Part shown: piece by piece, positions 48,474-58,499 of the stretch
Position numbering within the stretch: position 1 is the first letter of the stretch
Layout: each line of letters opens with the position of its first letter
Source of the DNA: Brachionus plicatilis
Taxonomy: Eukaryota; Rotifera; Eurotatoria; Ploima; Brachionidae
Assembly (NCBI GenBank): GCA_010279815.1
Contig: QEOQ01000015.1
Span: 248,489-312,488, forward strand
DNA length: 64,000 bases
Direction: 5' to 3'
Program-made: the position numbers and the translations under genes
The notes under the pieces: generated by a model
Database searches by the model: none
Told to the model about the DNA's origin: nothing
The model's input: the letters and a program-made list of their open reading frames with translations, nothing else

Positions 48474-49293
48474 GTTTTTGCAGAGCCTATTCTAATATTC
48501 AGCATGTTTCTTGCATTATTTAGCATTTTGCAGAGAGGTTTAATCAAATACCATTCAAAAGTTATAAAAAAATTACTTTTTGATCTGATTTTTTTGATCC
48601 TAAACTACAAGATGCCAGTGCATTAGTGTTTTTTATAAAATATTTCTTAAAAAAAGAGATAATTATTTTCATTTTTCGGCACATATAAAACAAACAAATA
48701 AAAGTAATATTAAATAATAAAATAAATAAAGGAGAGCATATTTTGATTAAAAAATTAAAAAATAAACTATAACCAAATCGAAAAATATAATGAATCTTAA
48801 TCGGATTAAAATAAAGTAAAATTCTGACAAGGTTACAAAATTCAAATAAACATTGAACAAAACAAACAATAAACATTTCTTTCTAATTTGAAATTTTTAA
48901 TTTATATTTCATGTTATGTAACAGTAAAAACTTTACTCGAGGTTTTAATTTTTTAATTGATTCTAATAAAAACTTTAAATAAAATCTAATACTTTAAATT
49001 TTATAATTTTTTTAAGTGGAAAAATAAAATTATTTTAGTTTGAATTAATGGACATAAAAGTTGTGAATTTGTGAAATTTCTGAGTCAACTTTAACTGAAT
49101 TATTCAAATTTATTTGATAATGAATCATTATTAGACATAACATGTCTAGAAATGTTGAGTATTTATTTTTTTTTAATTATCGGAATCATTAGATTAGTTA
49201 GGTTTTAAAATTTTAAATTATCTTTAATAACGTAATTTAATATATATAGTACAATTAAAAGAAAGTTTCTAGGTCTAAATCTTTATTTAAAAC

Positions 49294-49616
49294 CAGAGTT
49301 GTTTAAAAGTCCCAAAAAAAAGTCTAAGTCCAGAATTTTTTTTAAAATTCGCTAGATTAGCCTTCATATCAAAAAATTTATATTCTATTGGGTTGTCTAA
49401 TCCAATAAATTTGCCTAATGTCAGAATTTTGTTGCAATTTTAGCATAAATTTCTTCTTCAGTATTCAAAATTTTAAAGCCTGGACTTAGACTTTTGAATG
49501 AAAATTTAAAGTAAAAAATTTAAAAATTTAAAGTCCATGGTCGGAAATTTAAAAAGAATTTGAAAAGAGTCCGGACTTGGACTTGACTTGAGACTTGTGA
49601 CTTTTAAACAACTCTG
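49294..49616. mobile_element. hAT MITE (CAGAGTTG family), complete
   Basis: 323 bp, with termini CAGAGTTGTTTAAAAGTC and GACTTTTAAACAACTCTG and an 8-bp target duplication TTTAAAAC (49286-49293 and 49617-49624). The interior has repeated AAGTCCGGACTTGGACTTG-type inverted units and no ORF. Confidence 0.9.
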
Positions 49617-50166
49617 TTTAAAACCAAAACTAACATCAAATCTTGAACTAAATTACAACATATTTAGTTCAAGTTTTATTAAAGAAAAGAGAGAGAGAGA
49701 AATGGCGTGGGGTACAGGGGGTGTTACATATTGTTTTGATCTTAAAATTTGATCTTCATTTTGCCTTTTATTTTTACGTTTATTGTGTATCTTTTCGAAG
49801 GATTCACAAAATTTATGAGACTTACAATTTTAAATAAATAAAATATATGATATTAATGAATGTGAAATAATTTCTGATATAAGATAAAATATAAACTGAT
49901 TATCAGCCCTGAATTATTATCTGATGAAGTTAATTAAAATCAAAATCTCAATTTAAAAATTTTTGGCTATCAATTAAAAACAATATTAAAATATCTCAAA
50001 AAAATTTTGCTCTAATAGAAAAATTTTCTGTACAATTTTAATTTTAAAAATCAAATAAAGATTTAGATTTTTTGAAAAAAGGGAAATAAAAAATTGATTA
50101 AATTCTAAGAATTTATTGAATTAGAAAAAGCTAAAAAATGGTATGAATTAAGAATTTGGAACAATC

Positions 50167-50361
50167 TTAGAGATAGAACTGGTTGACAGAGCAAGCAGTT
50201 GGATTTTGGTTCAAAAATTCACATCGTTTTGTCACTTCATCAAAATATGTTCTTTCTCCAACAATAGGACAAACATAACTCTTTCTTTGCTGACCGTAGA
50301 CTCAAGCATGGAATATGTCACAAAAATTACCATCTCTCCAGTGACCAGTTGGCTTTGTAGC
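50167..50361 (-). pseudogene. Chitin-binding type-2 (CBM14) exon with premature stop, copy 1
   Basis: 65-codon frame after an acceptor-like AAAG. GHWRDGNFCDIFHA, then stop TGA, then VYGQQRKSYVCPIVGERTYF and RCEFLNQNPTAC. This is the cysteine pattern of peritrophin-A/CBM14 domains, with the TGA standing where a cysteine codon (TGT/TGC) is expected. Such domains bind chitin in extracellular matrices. The identical stop in the inverted copy means it was already broken before duplication. Confidence 0.7.
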
Positions 50362-50499
50362 TTTTTTTTATTTTAATTTTTAAATAAAATTTCTTTTTTC
50401 TTTTTTTTTTTTAATTTTTAAATTTATATTTTTTTAATAAAAAAACTATTTTTTTTTAAATAATAAATATATTAAAATAATTTCTGATACAGTGTTTAA

Positions 50500-50820
50500 A
50501 GTTAAACTGGATAATGGGTAATATTACGTTATTTTACGTAATTTTACGTCAGAAAATGTAAGCTTACGTAATATTACATCATTTCTTATATGTAAGAAAA
50601 TGTAAGCTTACGTAATTTTACGTAATTTTACGTAATATTACACTAGTTTAAGTAAGTTTGGCCGATAACGCTTCCTGCCAAAAAAAATTGAATTTTAGAG
50701 GAAAAAGTGGAAAATTAATAAAAATATTTGAATTTTTTAAAAAAATTTTTGAAAAAAAAACATTAAACTTTATTACATTTTTTTACATCATTTTACGTAA
50801 AATAACACAATTTAATGTTA
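50500..50820. repeat. Cluster of TTACGTAA motifs
   Basis: At 50520-50645 the octamer TTACGTAA and near variants (ATTTTACGTAATTTTACG) occur about ten times, and again near 50795. Similar motifs occur at 1750-1800 and 3060-3080. It lies just beyond the end of the RT fragment and may be a terminal region of that element. Confidence 0.6.
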
Positions 50821-51505
50821 ATGATGAGGCTCATGTACCACCAGTATTCTCTCCTGGTGATTAAGGACATCCTAAGGAACGTATTTACAATGGGGGAGAC
50901 CTTGCCTGCATACCCCAGATAATAATTAAGGTACCCTCTCACTCTTTGGAGGGCCCTACCCTTTGGGTCGTTGGTCAGCAGAGATTCGGCCATTTCGCGG
51001 GTGAAACGCGTGGCCTCCTTATCCCTAACTATCCCTAATTCGTCCCAATTTGCACCCAGGAATTTTATCTTTTTAACCGGGTTTAACTCAGACTTTTTAG
51101 TGTTGATCACCCAGCCTGCGTTCCTAAGTTTTGCCCTGAGCACATCAAGCAGGACCTGGAGCTTACTTCTATCCTGATGTGCTATTATAAGGTCATCAAA
51201 GTGACCATATGTGTATTTCGTGTACCTTTTTATAAAGATCAATACACAATTCAGCAGGCTTTGCTGGATATAAGGGGCGATACAAAGTCCGAAGGGCATC
51301 CTTGTGAAGTGAAAATACTTGCCCCCGTAACCAAATGCTGTCATTAACTGAGATTTGTGGTGCAAGTTTATGTTGAAGAAGGCCTGTTTAAAGTCCAGCA
51401 TAGTATACCAGAGGTGGTTCGGCCATTTGTAGTCGTTGACCACTTGGTATACTGATTTGAGCGTGAACTTAGGCGCTTCTATGACCCAAGTCTCTCTCTG
51501 CTTCT
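50793..51505 (-). pseudogene. Reverse transcriptase fragment (retrotransposon pol)
   Basis: The minus-strand frame, open from about 51505, carries APKFTLKSVYQVV, the motif A block WYTMLDFKQAFFNINLHH, then FTRMPFGLCIAPY (motif B) and TYGHFDDLIIAHQD, in which the catalytic box is FDD preceded by H. Then come NAGWVINTKKSEL and IKFLGANWDELGI. The KF.L, KS.L.P and IKFLG pattern points to the LTR/DIRS/pararetrovirus side of RTs and not to LINEs; the clade is uncertain. Upstream pol, RNase H and integrase/recombinase are missing. It joins the block C exon within GCAGAGAGAG. Confidence 0.75.
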
Positions 51506-52199
51506 TTCGACCATCTCTTTATTAGTCGATTCGTCGTCCAGTCTGAGCTCAAGCTCACTTTCGACCATTGATGATTTTTCGGACACGCTCAGTCTGATGC
51601 GCTTGATGTGGTTGGGTAAATCGTTGTCGGCCTTTCGCTTCGAGTTTTTGCAAAGTTCTTTTAGCGGAAGCTACAATTGGTTTTCCACAGATGTTGATTC
51701 TCTAAAATTAACAATGATTTAAACAAAATTGATGTTTGTAAAAATTCTGCAATTTTGCAGGAAAATGCATGTCATTAAAAAGTATTTAATTTGACTGCGC
51801 AATTTAATTGCAGAGTTTTTGCAGAACCTATTCTAATATTCAGCTGGTTTCTTGCATTATTTAGCATTTTGCAGAGAGGTTTAATCAAATACCATTCAAA
51901 ACATATAAAAAAATACTATTTGATCTGATTTTTTTGATCCTAAACTTCAAGATGCCATTTTTCTTTTGTTTCTTTTGTGTTAATCCTTATTTTATTATAT
52001 CAATAAGAAATTTAAAAAAATTGCAATCTTCTTTTTTTATCATCCAATCAAAAAAGACTAGTTTTTTCGAAAAAAAAATCACAAAAATCTTGATATGAAA
52101 AGAATCTCGAAAGACTTGTGCTACAAAAAGAGAATCTGATCTACGATTAGCAGGATGAAGTTAAAGAAAAAAGCGACAACATTGAAGAACTAAATAATA
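51499..52199. repeat. Inverted duplication block C (left copy)
   Basis: Its reverse complement is at 56772-57475. The block spans part of an unknown acidic-protein exon (minus strand, about 51672-51505), an interspersed repeat (about 51735-51960) and the first about 50 bp of the coiled-coil exon. In the left copy the exon runs into the RT fragment at 51499-51509. Confidence 0.9.
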
Positions 52200-53484
52200 A
52201 TCTTGAAGAATTTAAGCGAAAGTATGTTGAAGCTAAAAATTTTAAGCAAAAAGATTATGAATATGAGACACTAGAGGAAAAGTATGCAATCATAGAAAAA
52301 GAGAAAATTCATTATGAGGAAAAATGCAAGAAATATATCAAAGACTTGGATGATTTGAAGGAATTGAGAGCTATGAAAGAAAAATCAGAAAATGAAATAG
52401 CAAGATTGACCCATGAGAAGTCTGAAATGGAGAATAGAGACAATTGCCACCAGACAGAATTTCAGCGCCTGAGGTCAGGGGAAGCAGACCTTAAGTCAAT
52501 GACCGAATCAAACCAGAAAAAAGAGGTTAAAATTTTACACCTAATAGACCAGAATAGTCAGCTAGAAGTTCAATTGATTGAACTGAAAGAAAAAGACAAA
52601 AATAAGAAAATGGAGCAAATTGACAAAATTGAAAATTTGACAAATGACAACGCAGTTTTGCAGAATAAGATAATGATGCTTGATGCTGAAGTATCTAATT
52701 TAAAAGTGAACCATGATTTGGCAATAAAGGTAATAATTAAAAATTGTATTAATTTCTTGAAAAATTGAATTTTTCCAAATTTAGGCTAAATTTTTATCAA
52801 AAAATTATATGATATTCATATAATAAAAAAATTATTAGTTAGTTATTTTTTGTAAAAAAAAAAATATTTAAGAAAAAAATTTAAAAAATGGTTAAATTAT
52901 TTATTTTATGAGATTCAAAAACTCTTTTATTTGAGCAGTTTTATTTGAGCTGTTTTATTTATGCAGTGCAGTTCAAGAGCTGATCAGCAAATTATCAGTT
53001 AATCATAATTAATGGTAGTTATCAAATTAGTAAATTCAGACTGGTCACGAATTTCAATAATAATAAAATTGTCTTTCATTAACAAGTCTTTTTTTTTCAA
53101 TATCAGAAAAAAATATATGAAAGACAACTTTTATATTTTGTACAAGAAATTCAAATTTAAATAAAAATTAAATTTTAAATCTAGATAAATGACTTGAATG
53201 TAGAAGTAGAATCGCTAAACAACCAGCTTGGCAGAGCAAATATGAATTTTGAAGCAGAAAGAGACAATTTCACTCGTCAAATTTCTTTCTACAAGCAACA
53301 AGTAAAATTTTAAGAATAAAATTTAGTAAAAATTAAAATTTTTTATTAGAACGAAGAATACAAGACCGAAAACTCAAATTTAAAATCAAGATTAGCTTCA
53401 ATTCAACATGAACAAGTATTATCATCAGCTGATTATAACTCTACCAACTTTACTACTGTTACGAGTCACTTGCTCAATATTTAA
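52103..53484 (+). pseudogene. Coiled-coil protein gene, 3' part (three exons, upstream stop)
   Basis: Exons 52154-52729, 53185-53301 and 53350-53484 join in phase to give 275 residues and a stop. Nearly the whole product is a charged coiled coil (EEKYAIIEKEKIHYEEKCKK, KSENEIARLTHEKSEMEN), ending in a Ser/Thr-rich tail. Coiled-coil coding continues upstream in frame at 52103-52147 (NLERLVLQKENLIYD) and is cut by a TAG at 52148-52150, six bases before 52154. The same TAG is in block C'. Either the gene is broken, or an ATG such as 52346 or 52370 starts a shorter product. The family cannot be named; golgin, myosin-tail or centrosomal proteins look alike at this level. Confidence 0.6.
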
Positions 53485-54147
53485 TCACATCTCCCGATCT
53501 TAGATAAATATTTTTTTAGAGTTTATTTTTTAAAAAATGCGAAAAAATGCGAATAAGTGTTATGAAATGCATAAAAATTTTAAATAAAAATAGTTTATTG
53601 AGGCAATTTCTAAAAATTTATCACAACATTTTTACATTTTAATGAAAATTTAATGTTTTATAAAATAAAATTTTAGATTTGATAATAAAAATAATAAAAA
53701 TTTTAAAAAATTTAGATTTATTTTATGAAAGGGTACATTTGTCGAACCGAAACCAATTACTAAATCTTTTAAAAATAAATCTCTACGTTTTCTTAGAAAA
53801 ATCAAGAGCTTTTTTGAAGCAACACTCTTCGAATTTTGAATATGTTTTGGAGTTAAAAAATGAGATTCAATAATAGATTTACACGCAACACAGTAAAGTT
53901 TTGTTTTTTTACGGGTAACTCTTTATTATTAAATTGAGAAATTCTTTTTAGAGGTGTAATTTTTAACATTTTAGTCAAAATGAGTCTATTTCAAATTTAA
54001 TAAAGAAAAAGCTTTAATGTGATTGAAATTTTAATTCAATTGAATTAGGAAAAAAATAATCACATAATTTAAACAAATAAATTGAAATGCAAAAAAAATT
54101 ATAGTGGTTGAATTTTTGTTGTTTTAATTTTTTAATGCAACAAAAAC
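53485..54147. other. AT-rich spacer at the centre of the inverted duplication
   Basis: No gene recognised; the plus-strand frame at 53679-53873 is AT-biased and has no match I know. Confidence 0.35.
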
Positions 54148-54437
54148 TTAAAAATTTAAAAAATTGTTAAATGAAAAAATGCGAAAAAATGCAAATGCAT
54201 TTTTTGGTTCTCTCTGCTTATTACATATTTGGATCCTATCAGAATTAAATAAAAGTGTCAATATTTTATATTTTTTGTAATCTTCATTTTCAAGTACTTT
54301 CTGATATATTTTTCCATCATAAATATCATATATTTTATGGCTGTCAGTAGAAGTTTCTGGAAATGTGTCAACCAAGTTTCTTATGTTAATTATTCGTTTT
54401 ATTTGTTGACTAATGGAGAGCTGATAGTCAATTTGTA
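54148..54437 (-). pseudogene. Transposase-associated fragment (YDGKxY motif)
   Basis: Minus strand after an acceptor-like TTTAG: IDYQLSISQQIKRIINIRNL, then DIYDGKIYQKVL and ILTLLFNSDRIQICNKQREP. The DIYDGK.Y followed by a LxxNxDG-like segment (here decayed to FNSDR) is a recurring feature of proteins linked to CACTA/tnp2-like elements in invertebrates. The downstream part is low complexity. A short relic. Confidence 0.45.
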
Positions 54438-54801
54438 ATCTAAATTTAATAAAATTTAAAAATATTTTATTAGAAAATTTAATTTTTTTTACTTATTATT
54501 ACAAATTCCACATCGATTTGTAATTCAAGTCAATGACTTAAATTTTTTTTTTATTTTTCTCAAGTCAAGTCAATGACTTGAAAATTTTTTTTATTTTATC
54601 AAAAAAAAGTCCCATCATAGACTTTTTTTTTTTCTAAAATATACGGGCTGCCAAAAAAAAGGTAAAAAAATTAAAATTTAAATCAATTTAATATATTTTT
54701 TATTTAAAAAAAAATAGTTTTTTTATTAAAAAAATATAAATTTAAAAATTAAAAAAAAAAAAGAAAAAAGAAATTTTATTTAAAAATTAAAATAAAAAAA
54801 A

Positions 54802-54996
54802 GCTACAAAGCCAACTGGTCACTGGAGAGATGGTAATTTTTGTGACATATTCCATGCTTGAGTCTACGGTCAGCAAAGAAAGAGTTATGTTTGTCCTATT
54901 GTTGGAGAAAGAACATATTTTGATGAAGTGACAAAACGATGTGAATTTTTGAACCAAAATCCAACTGCTTGCTCTGTCAACCAGTTCTATCTCTAA
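54802..54996 (+). pseudogene. Chitin-binding type-2 (CBM14) exon with premature stop, copy 2
   Basis: Inverted copy of 50167-50361 with the same 65 codons and the same TGA, at 54859-54861. The remaining cysteines and aromatic residues are kept (CDIFHA, SYVCPIVGERTYF, RCEF). No neighbouring exons are recognised, so it is a stranded domain exon. Confidence 0.7.
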
Positions 54997-55546
54997 GATT
55001 GTTCCAAATTCTTAATTCAAACCATTTTTTAGCTTTTTCTAATTCAATAAATTCTTAGAATTTAATCAATTTTTTATTTCCCTTTTTTCAAAAAATCTAA
55101 ATCTTTATTTGATTTTTAAAATTAAAATTGAACAGAAAGTTTTTCTATTAGAGCAAAATTTTTTTGAGATATTTTAATATTGTTTTTAATTGATAGCCAA
55201 AAATTTTTAAATTGAGATTTTGATTTTAATTAACTTCATCAGATAATAATTCAGGGCTGATAATCAGATTATATTTTATCTTATATCAGAAATTATTTCA
55301 CATTCATTAATATCATATATTTTATTTATTTAAAATTGTAAGTCTCATAAATTTTGTGAATCCTTCGAAAAGATACACAATAAACGTAAAAATAAAAGGC
55401 AAAATGAAGATCAAATTTTAAGATCAAAACAATATGTAACACCCCCTGTACCCCACGCCATTTCTCTCTCTCTCTTTTCTTTAATAAAACTTGAACTAAA
55501 TATGTTGTAATTTAGTTCAAGATTTGATGTTAGTTTTGGTTTTAAA

Positions 55547-55947
55547 CAGAGTTGTTTAAAAGTCACAAGTCTCAAGTCAAGTCCAAGTCCGGACTCTTTT
55601 CAAATTCTTTTTAAATTTCCGACCATGGACTTTAAATTTTTAAATTTTTTACTTTAAATTTTCATTCAAAAGTCTAAGTCCAGGCTTTAAAATTTTGAAT
55701 ACTGAAGAAGAAATTTATGCTAAAATTGCAACAAAATTCTGACATTAGGCAAATTCATTGGATTAGACAACCCAATAGAATATAAATTTTTTGATATGAA
55801 GGCTAATCTATGGGGGCTGAAAGGAAGCAGAAGCTTCCAAGCAGTCCGTCTTAACCCCCACGCTTGTATTATTATTAAGGCTAATCTAGCGAATTTTAAA
55901 AAAAATTCCGGACTTAGACTTTTTTTTGGGACTTTTAAACAACTCTG
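55547..55947. mobile_element. hAT MITE, block B' copy, with nested insertion
   Basis: Inverted-block copy of 49294-49616 with the same 8-bp flanks (GTTTTAAA on this strand, 55539-55546 and 55948-55955). Its extra length comes from the 55811-55876 insertion. Confidence 0.9.
55811..55876 (+). mobile_element. 66-bp SINE-like insertion with 12-bp target duplication
   Basis: The sequence from TGGGGGCTGAAAGG to CGCTTGTATTATTATT is flanked by AAGGCTAATCTA on both sides (55799-55810 and 55877-55888). The (ATT)n end resembles the LINE tail at 28.86 kb. The sister copy at 49.3 kb has one uninterrupted site, so this is a retroposition after the duplication. Confidence 0.85.
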
Positions 55948-56771
55948 GTTTTAAATAAAGATTTAGACCTAGAAACTTTCTTTTAATTGTACTATATATA
56001 TTAAATTACGTTATTAAAGATAATTTAAAATTTTAAAACCTAACTAATCTAATGATTCCGATAATTAAAAAAAAATAAATACTCAACATTTCTAGACATG
56101 TTATGTCTAATAATGATTCATTATCAAATAAATTTGAATAATTCAGTTAAAGTTGACTCAGAAATTTCACAAATTCACAACTTTTATGTCCATTAATTCA
56201 AACTAAAATAATTTTATTTTTCCACTTAAAAAAATTATATAATTTAAAGTATTAGATTTTATTTAAAGTTTTTATTAGAATCAATTAAAAAATTAAAACC
56301 TCGAGTAAAGTTTTTACTGTTACATAACATGAAATATAAATTTAAAATTTCAAATTAGAAAGAAATGTTTATTGTTTGTTTTGTTCAATGTTTATTTGAA
56401 TTTTGTAACCTTGTCAGAATTTTACTTTATTTTAATCCGATTAAAATTCATTATATTTTTCGATTTGGTTATAGTTTATTTTTTAATTTTTTAATCAAAA
56501 TATGCTCTCCTTTATTTATTTTATTATTTAATATTACTTTTATTTGTTTGTTTTATATGTGCCGAAAAATGAAAATAATTATCTCTTTTTTTAAGAAATA
56601 TTTTATAAAAAACACTAATGCACTGGCATCTTGTAGTTTAGGATCAAAAAAATCAGATCAAAAAGTAATTTTTTTATAACTTTTGAATGGTATTTGATTA
56701 AACCTCTCTGCAAAATGCTAAATAATGCAAGAAACATGCTGAATATTAGAATAGGTTCTGCAAAAACTCTT

Positions 56772-57475
56772 ATTATTTAGTTCTTCAATGTTGTCGCTTT
56801 TTTCTTTAACTTCATCCTGCTAATCGTAGATCAGATTCTCTTTTTGTAGCACAAGTCTTTCGAGATTCTTTTCATATCAAGATTTTTGTGATTTTTTTTT
56901 CGAAAAAACTAGTCTTTTTTGATTGGATGATAAAAAAAGAAGATTGCAATTTTTTTAAATTTCTTATTGATATAATAAAATAAGGATTAACACAAAAGAA
57001 ACAAAAGAAAAATGGCATCTTGAAGTTTAGGATCAAAAAAATCAGATCAAATAGTATTTTTTTATATGTTTTGAATGGTATTTGATTAAACCTCTCTGCA
57101 AAATGCTAAATAATGCAAGAAACATGCTGAATATTAGAATAGGTTCTGCAAAAACTCTGCAATTAAATTGCGCAGTCAAATTAAATACTTTTTAATGACA
57201 TGCATTTTCCTGCAAAATTGCAGAATTTTTACAAACATCAATTTTGTTTAAATCATTGTTAATTTTAGAGAATCAACATCTGTGGAAAACCAATTGTAGC
57301 TTCCGCTAAAAGAACTTTGCAAAAACTCGAAGCGAAAGGCCGACAACGATTTACCCAACCACATCAAGCGCATCAGACTGAGCGTGTCCGAAAAATCATC
57401 AATGGTCGAAAGTGAGCTTGAGCTCAGACTGGACGACGAATCGACTAATAAAGAGGAAGTCGAAAGAAGCAGAGA
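56772..57475. repeat. Inverted duplication block C' (right copy)
   Basis: Reverse complement of 51499-52199, joined head-on to block B'. Only about 50 bp of the coiled-coil exon are kept (56772-56820). Beyond 57475 the right copy continues into a minisatellite while the left copy continues into an RT fragment. Confidence 0.9.
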
Positions 57476-57722
57476 GAGGATGGAAGAAGAAAATTATCCA
57501 TCCAGGGAGATCTTGGAAGAGGAAGATTATCCATCCAGGGAGATCTTGGAAGAGGAAGATTATCCATCCAGGGAGATCTTGGAAGAGGAAGATTATCCAT
57601 CCAGGGAGATCTTGGAAGAGGAAGATTATCCATCCAGGGAGATCTTCCATCTTGATTTATCATCTTCAATTCAACAGCATCAGCATCAGCCCAGCATCAG
57701 CCGAGTTCCTTCATCTGTTCAA
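57300..57722 (+). CDS. Acidic repeat-containing protein exon, unknown gene
   Basis: The exon is bounded by an acceptor (TTGTAG, 57294-57299) and a donor (CAA-GTAAAT at 57723), 141 codons. It starts with basic sequence (ELCKNSKRKADNDLPNHIKR), then an acidic part (MVESELELRLDDESTNKEEV), five copies of EEEDYPSREIL and a His/Gln/Ser-rich end (QQHQHQPSISRVPSS). If it is a first coding exon the start would be the ATG at 57402. The first half is duplicated in block C, where it runs out of frame into an RT. Not recognised; a gag-like part of a retroelement or a host nuclear protein are both possible. Confidence 0.5.
57483..57647 (+). repeat. 33-bp coding minisatellite, five copies
   Basis: Five tandem 33-bp units (GAAGAGGAAGATTATCCATC as core start) coding EEEDYPSREIL. 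Only the first (AAT for GAT) and the last unit differ, so expansion is recent. The unit is in frame with the surrounding exon and missing from the inverted copy in block C. Confidence 0.95.
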
Positions 57723-58050
57723 GTAAATTTTTGCTTGATTTGTTGCGACCGTTCTAAGGGTATATCAAAGATAGGGTTCGTTTTTGCCATTTTTGATTAA
57801 ATTTTAATTGTGTTTGTTTGTTTTTTTTTTTTTTTATTTTGAAATTTTAAATAACAATTTATGTTTAAAATTTTAATTATTAAACGTTTTTATTATCGAC
57901 AACAATTTTGTTTGATCATTACAAAATTTTAAATAAGGGTCTTCTGGAAATCCTCCTTACTTTGAGAAAAATAATAAATCTCAAACAAAATATAAAGACA
58001 AAAATATAAACAATAATTAAAAATATTAGACTCTTCTGGAATTTTTCCTC
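57723..58050. other. Spacer or intron after the acidic-repeat exon
   Basis: Starts with a donor-like GTAAAT; AT-rich, no further exon recognised. Confidence 0.35.
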
Positions 58051-58281
58051 CTAACACTTTGAGGATCTTATGAGTTGCCATACCTCCCTCTCCTCATTTG
58101 ATCTCCTCAGTTTCTCTTTTGATTTTTGGCTTCGTTTTCTTTTCTTCTGGAACTTTCTATCCCTTAACCCGACATTTGAATCACTGTCACTTGAAGACAA
58201 ATAATTTGTGGACGTAGGATGAGTATTAATCGTGTCCGTGACATTGTATTCAGGTCCATTTTGATTTTTGACTTCCACCAT
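58051..58281 (-). CDS. Small basic protein, unknown
   Basis: 76 codons with a clear start (MVEVKNQNGPEYNVTDT), a serine/aspartate cluster (SSSDSDSN), a lysine/arginine-rich stretch (KFQKKRKRSQKSKEKLRRS) that could act as a nuclear localisation signal, and an end at LIRSSKC. Codon use is less AT-biased than the flanks, which favours real coding. No family recognised; it may be one exon of a longer gene or a transposon-derived frame. It is convergent with the acidic-repeat exon. Confidence 0.4.
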   Translation of the reverse strand: MVEVKNQNGPEYNVTDTINTHPTSTNYLSSSDSDSNVGLRDRKFQKKRKRSQKSKEKLRRSNEEREVWQLIRSSKC

Positions 58282-58499
58282 GGATTATTCAAATTTTTGG
58301 TGTACTTTCTTTTTTGCCTATCGACACTTACGATCTATAGAGTCGGTGTTGTAGTTATTGAGAGAACTACAACACAGGAAAACACTTTTTAATTGAATTT
58401 CGAAAGGCGTTTTCACAATCTTTAAAAATTTTTACCTTAATTCTCGTAATAAATTTTTGATGAATCTATAAATTTCATTTAGAATGCTCACGTTTTTTT

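Larger units (their letters stand above)
48474..50480. repeat. Inverted duplication block B (left copy)
   Basis: The reverse complement recurs at 54680-56771 almost unchanged over about 2 kb. Contents: an interspersed repeat edge (48474-48615), a region like the 7.5-8.1 kb foldback family, the hAT MITE at 49294-49616, and a broken chitin-binding exon. The identical open frames at 48562-48876 (minus) and 56365-56679 (plus) are low-complexity AT-rich sequence carried by the duplication and are not called as genes. Confidence 0.93.
54680..56771. repeat. Inverted duplication block B' (right copy)
   Basis: Reverse complement of 48474-50480. It is longer by the 66-bp SINE-like insertion plus its target duplication. 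It ends at 56771 in GCAAAAACTCT, where it passes directly into block C'. Confidence 0.93.

Noticed and set aside
48562..48876. Identical 104-codon frames at 48562-48876 (minus) and 56365-56679 (plus)
   Set aside because: Low-complexity Phe/Ile/Leu-rich translation of AT-rich repeat DNA; identity is explained by the inverted duplication of block B.
50167..50361. TGA in the chitin-binding exon as selenocysteine or a variant genetic code
   Set aside because: Genes in the window use TAA, TAG and TGA as ordinary stops (for example the membrane-protein gene ends in TGA), and no selenocysteine element is visible; a nonsense mutation is simpler.
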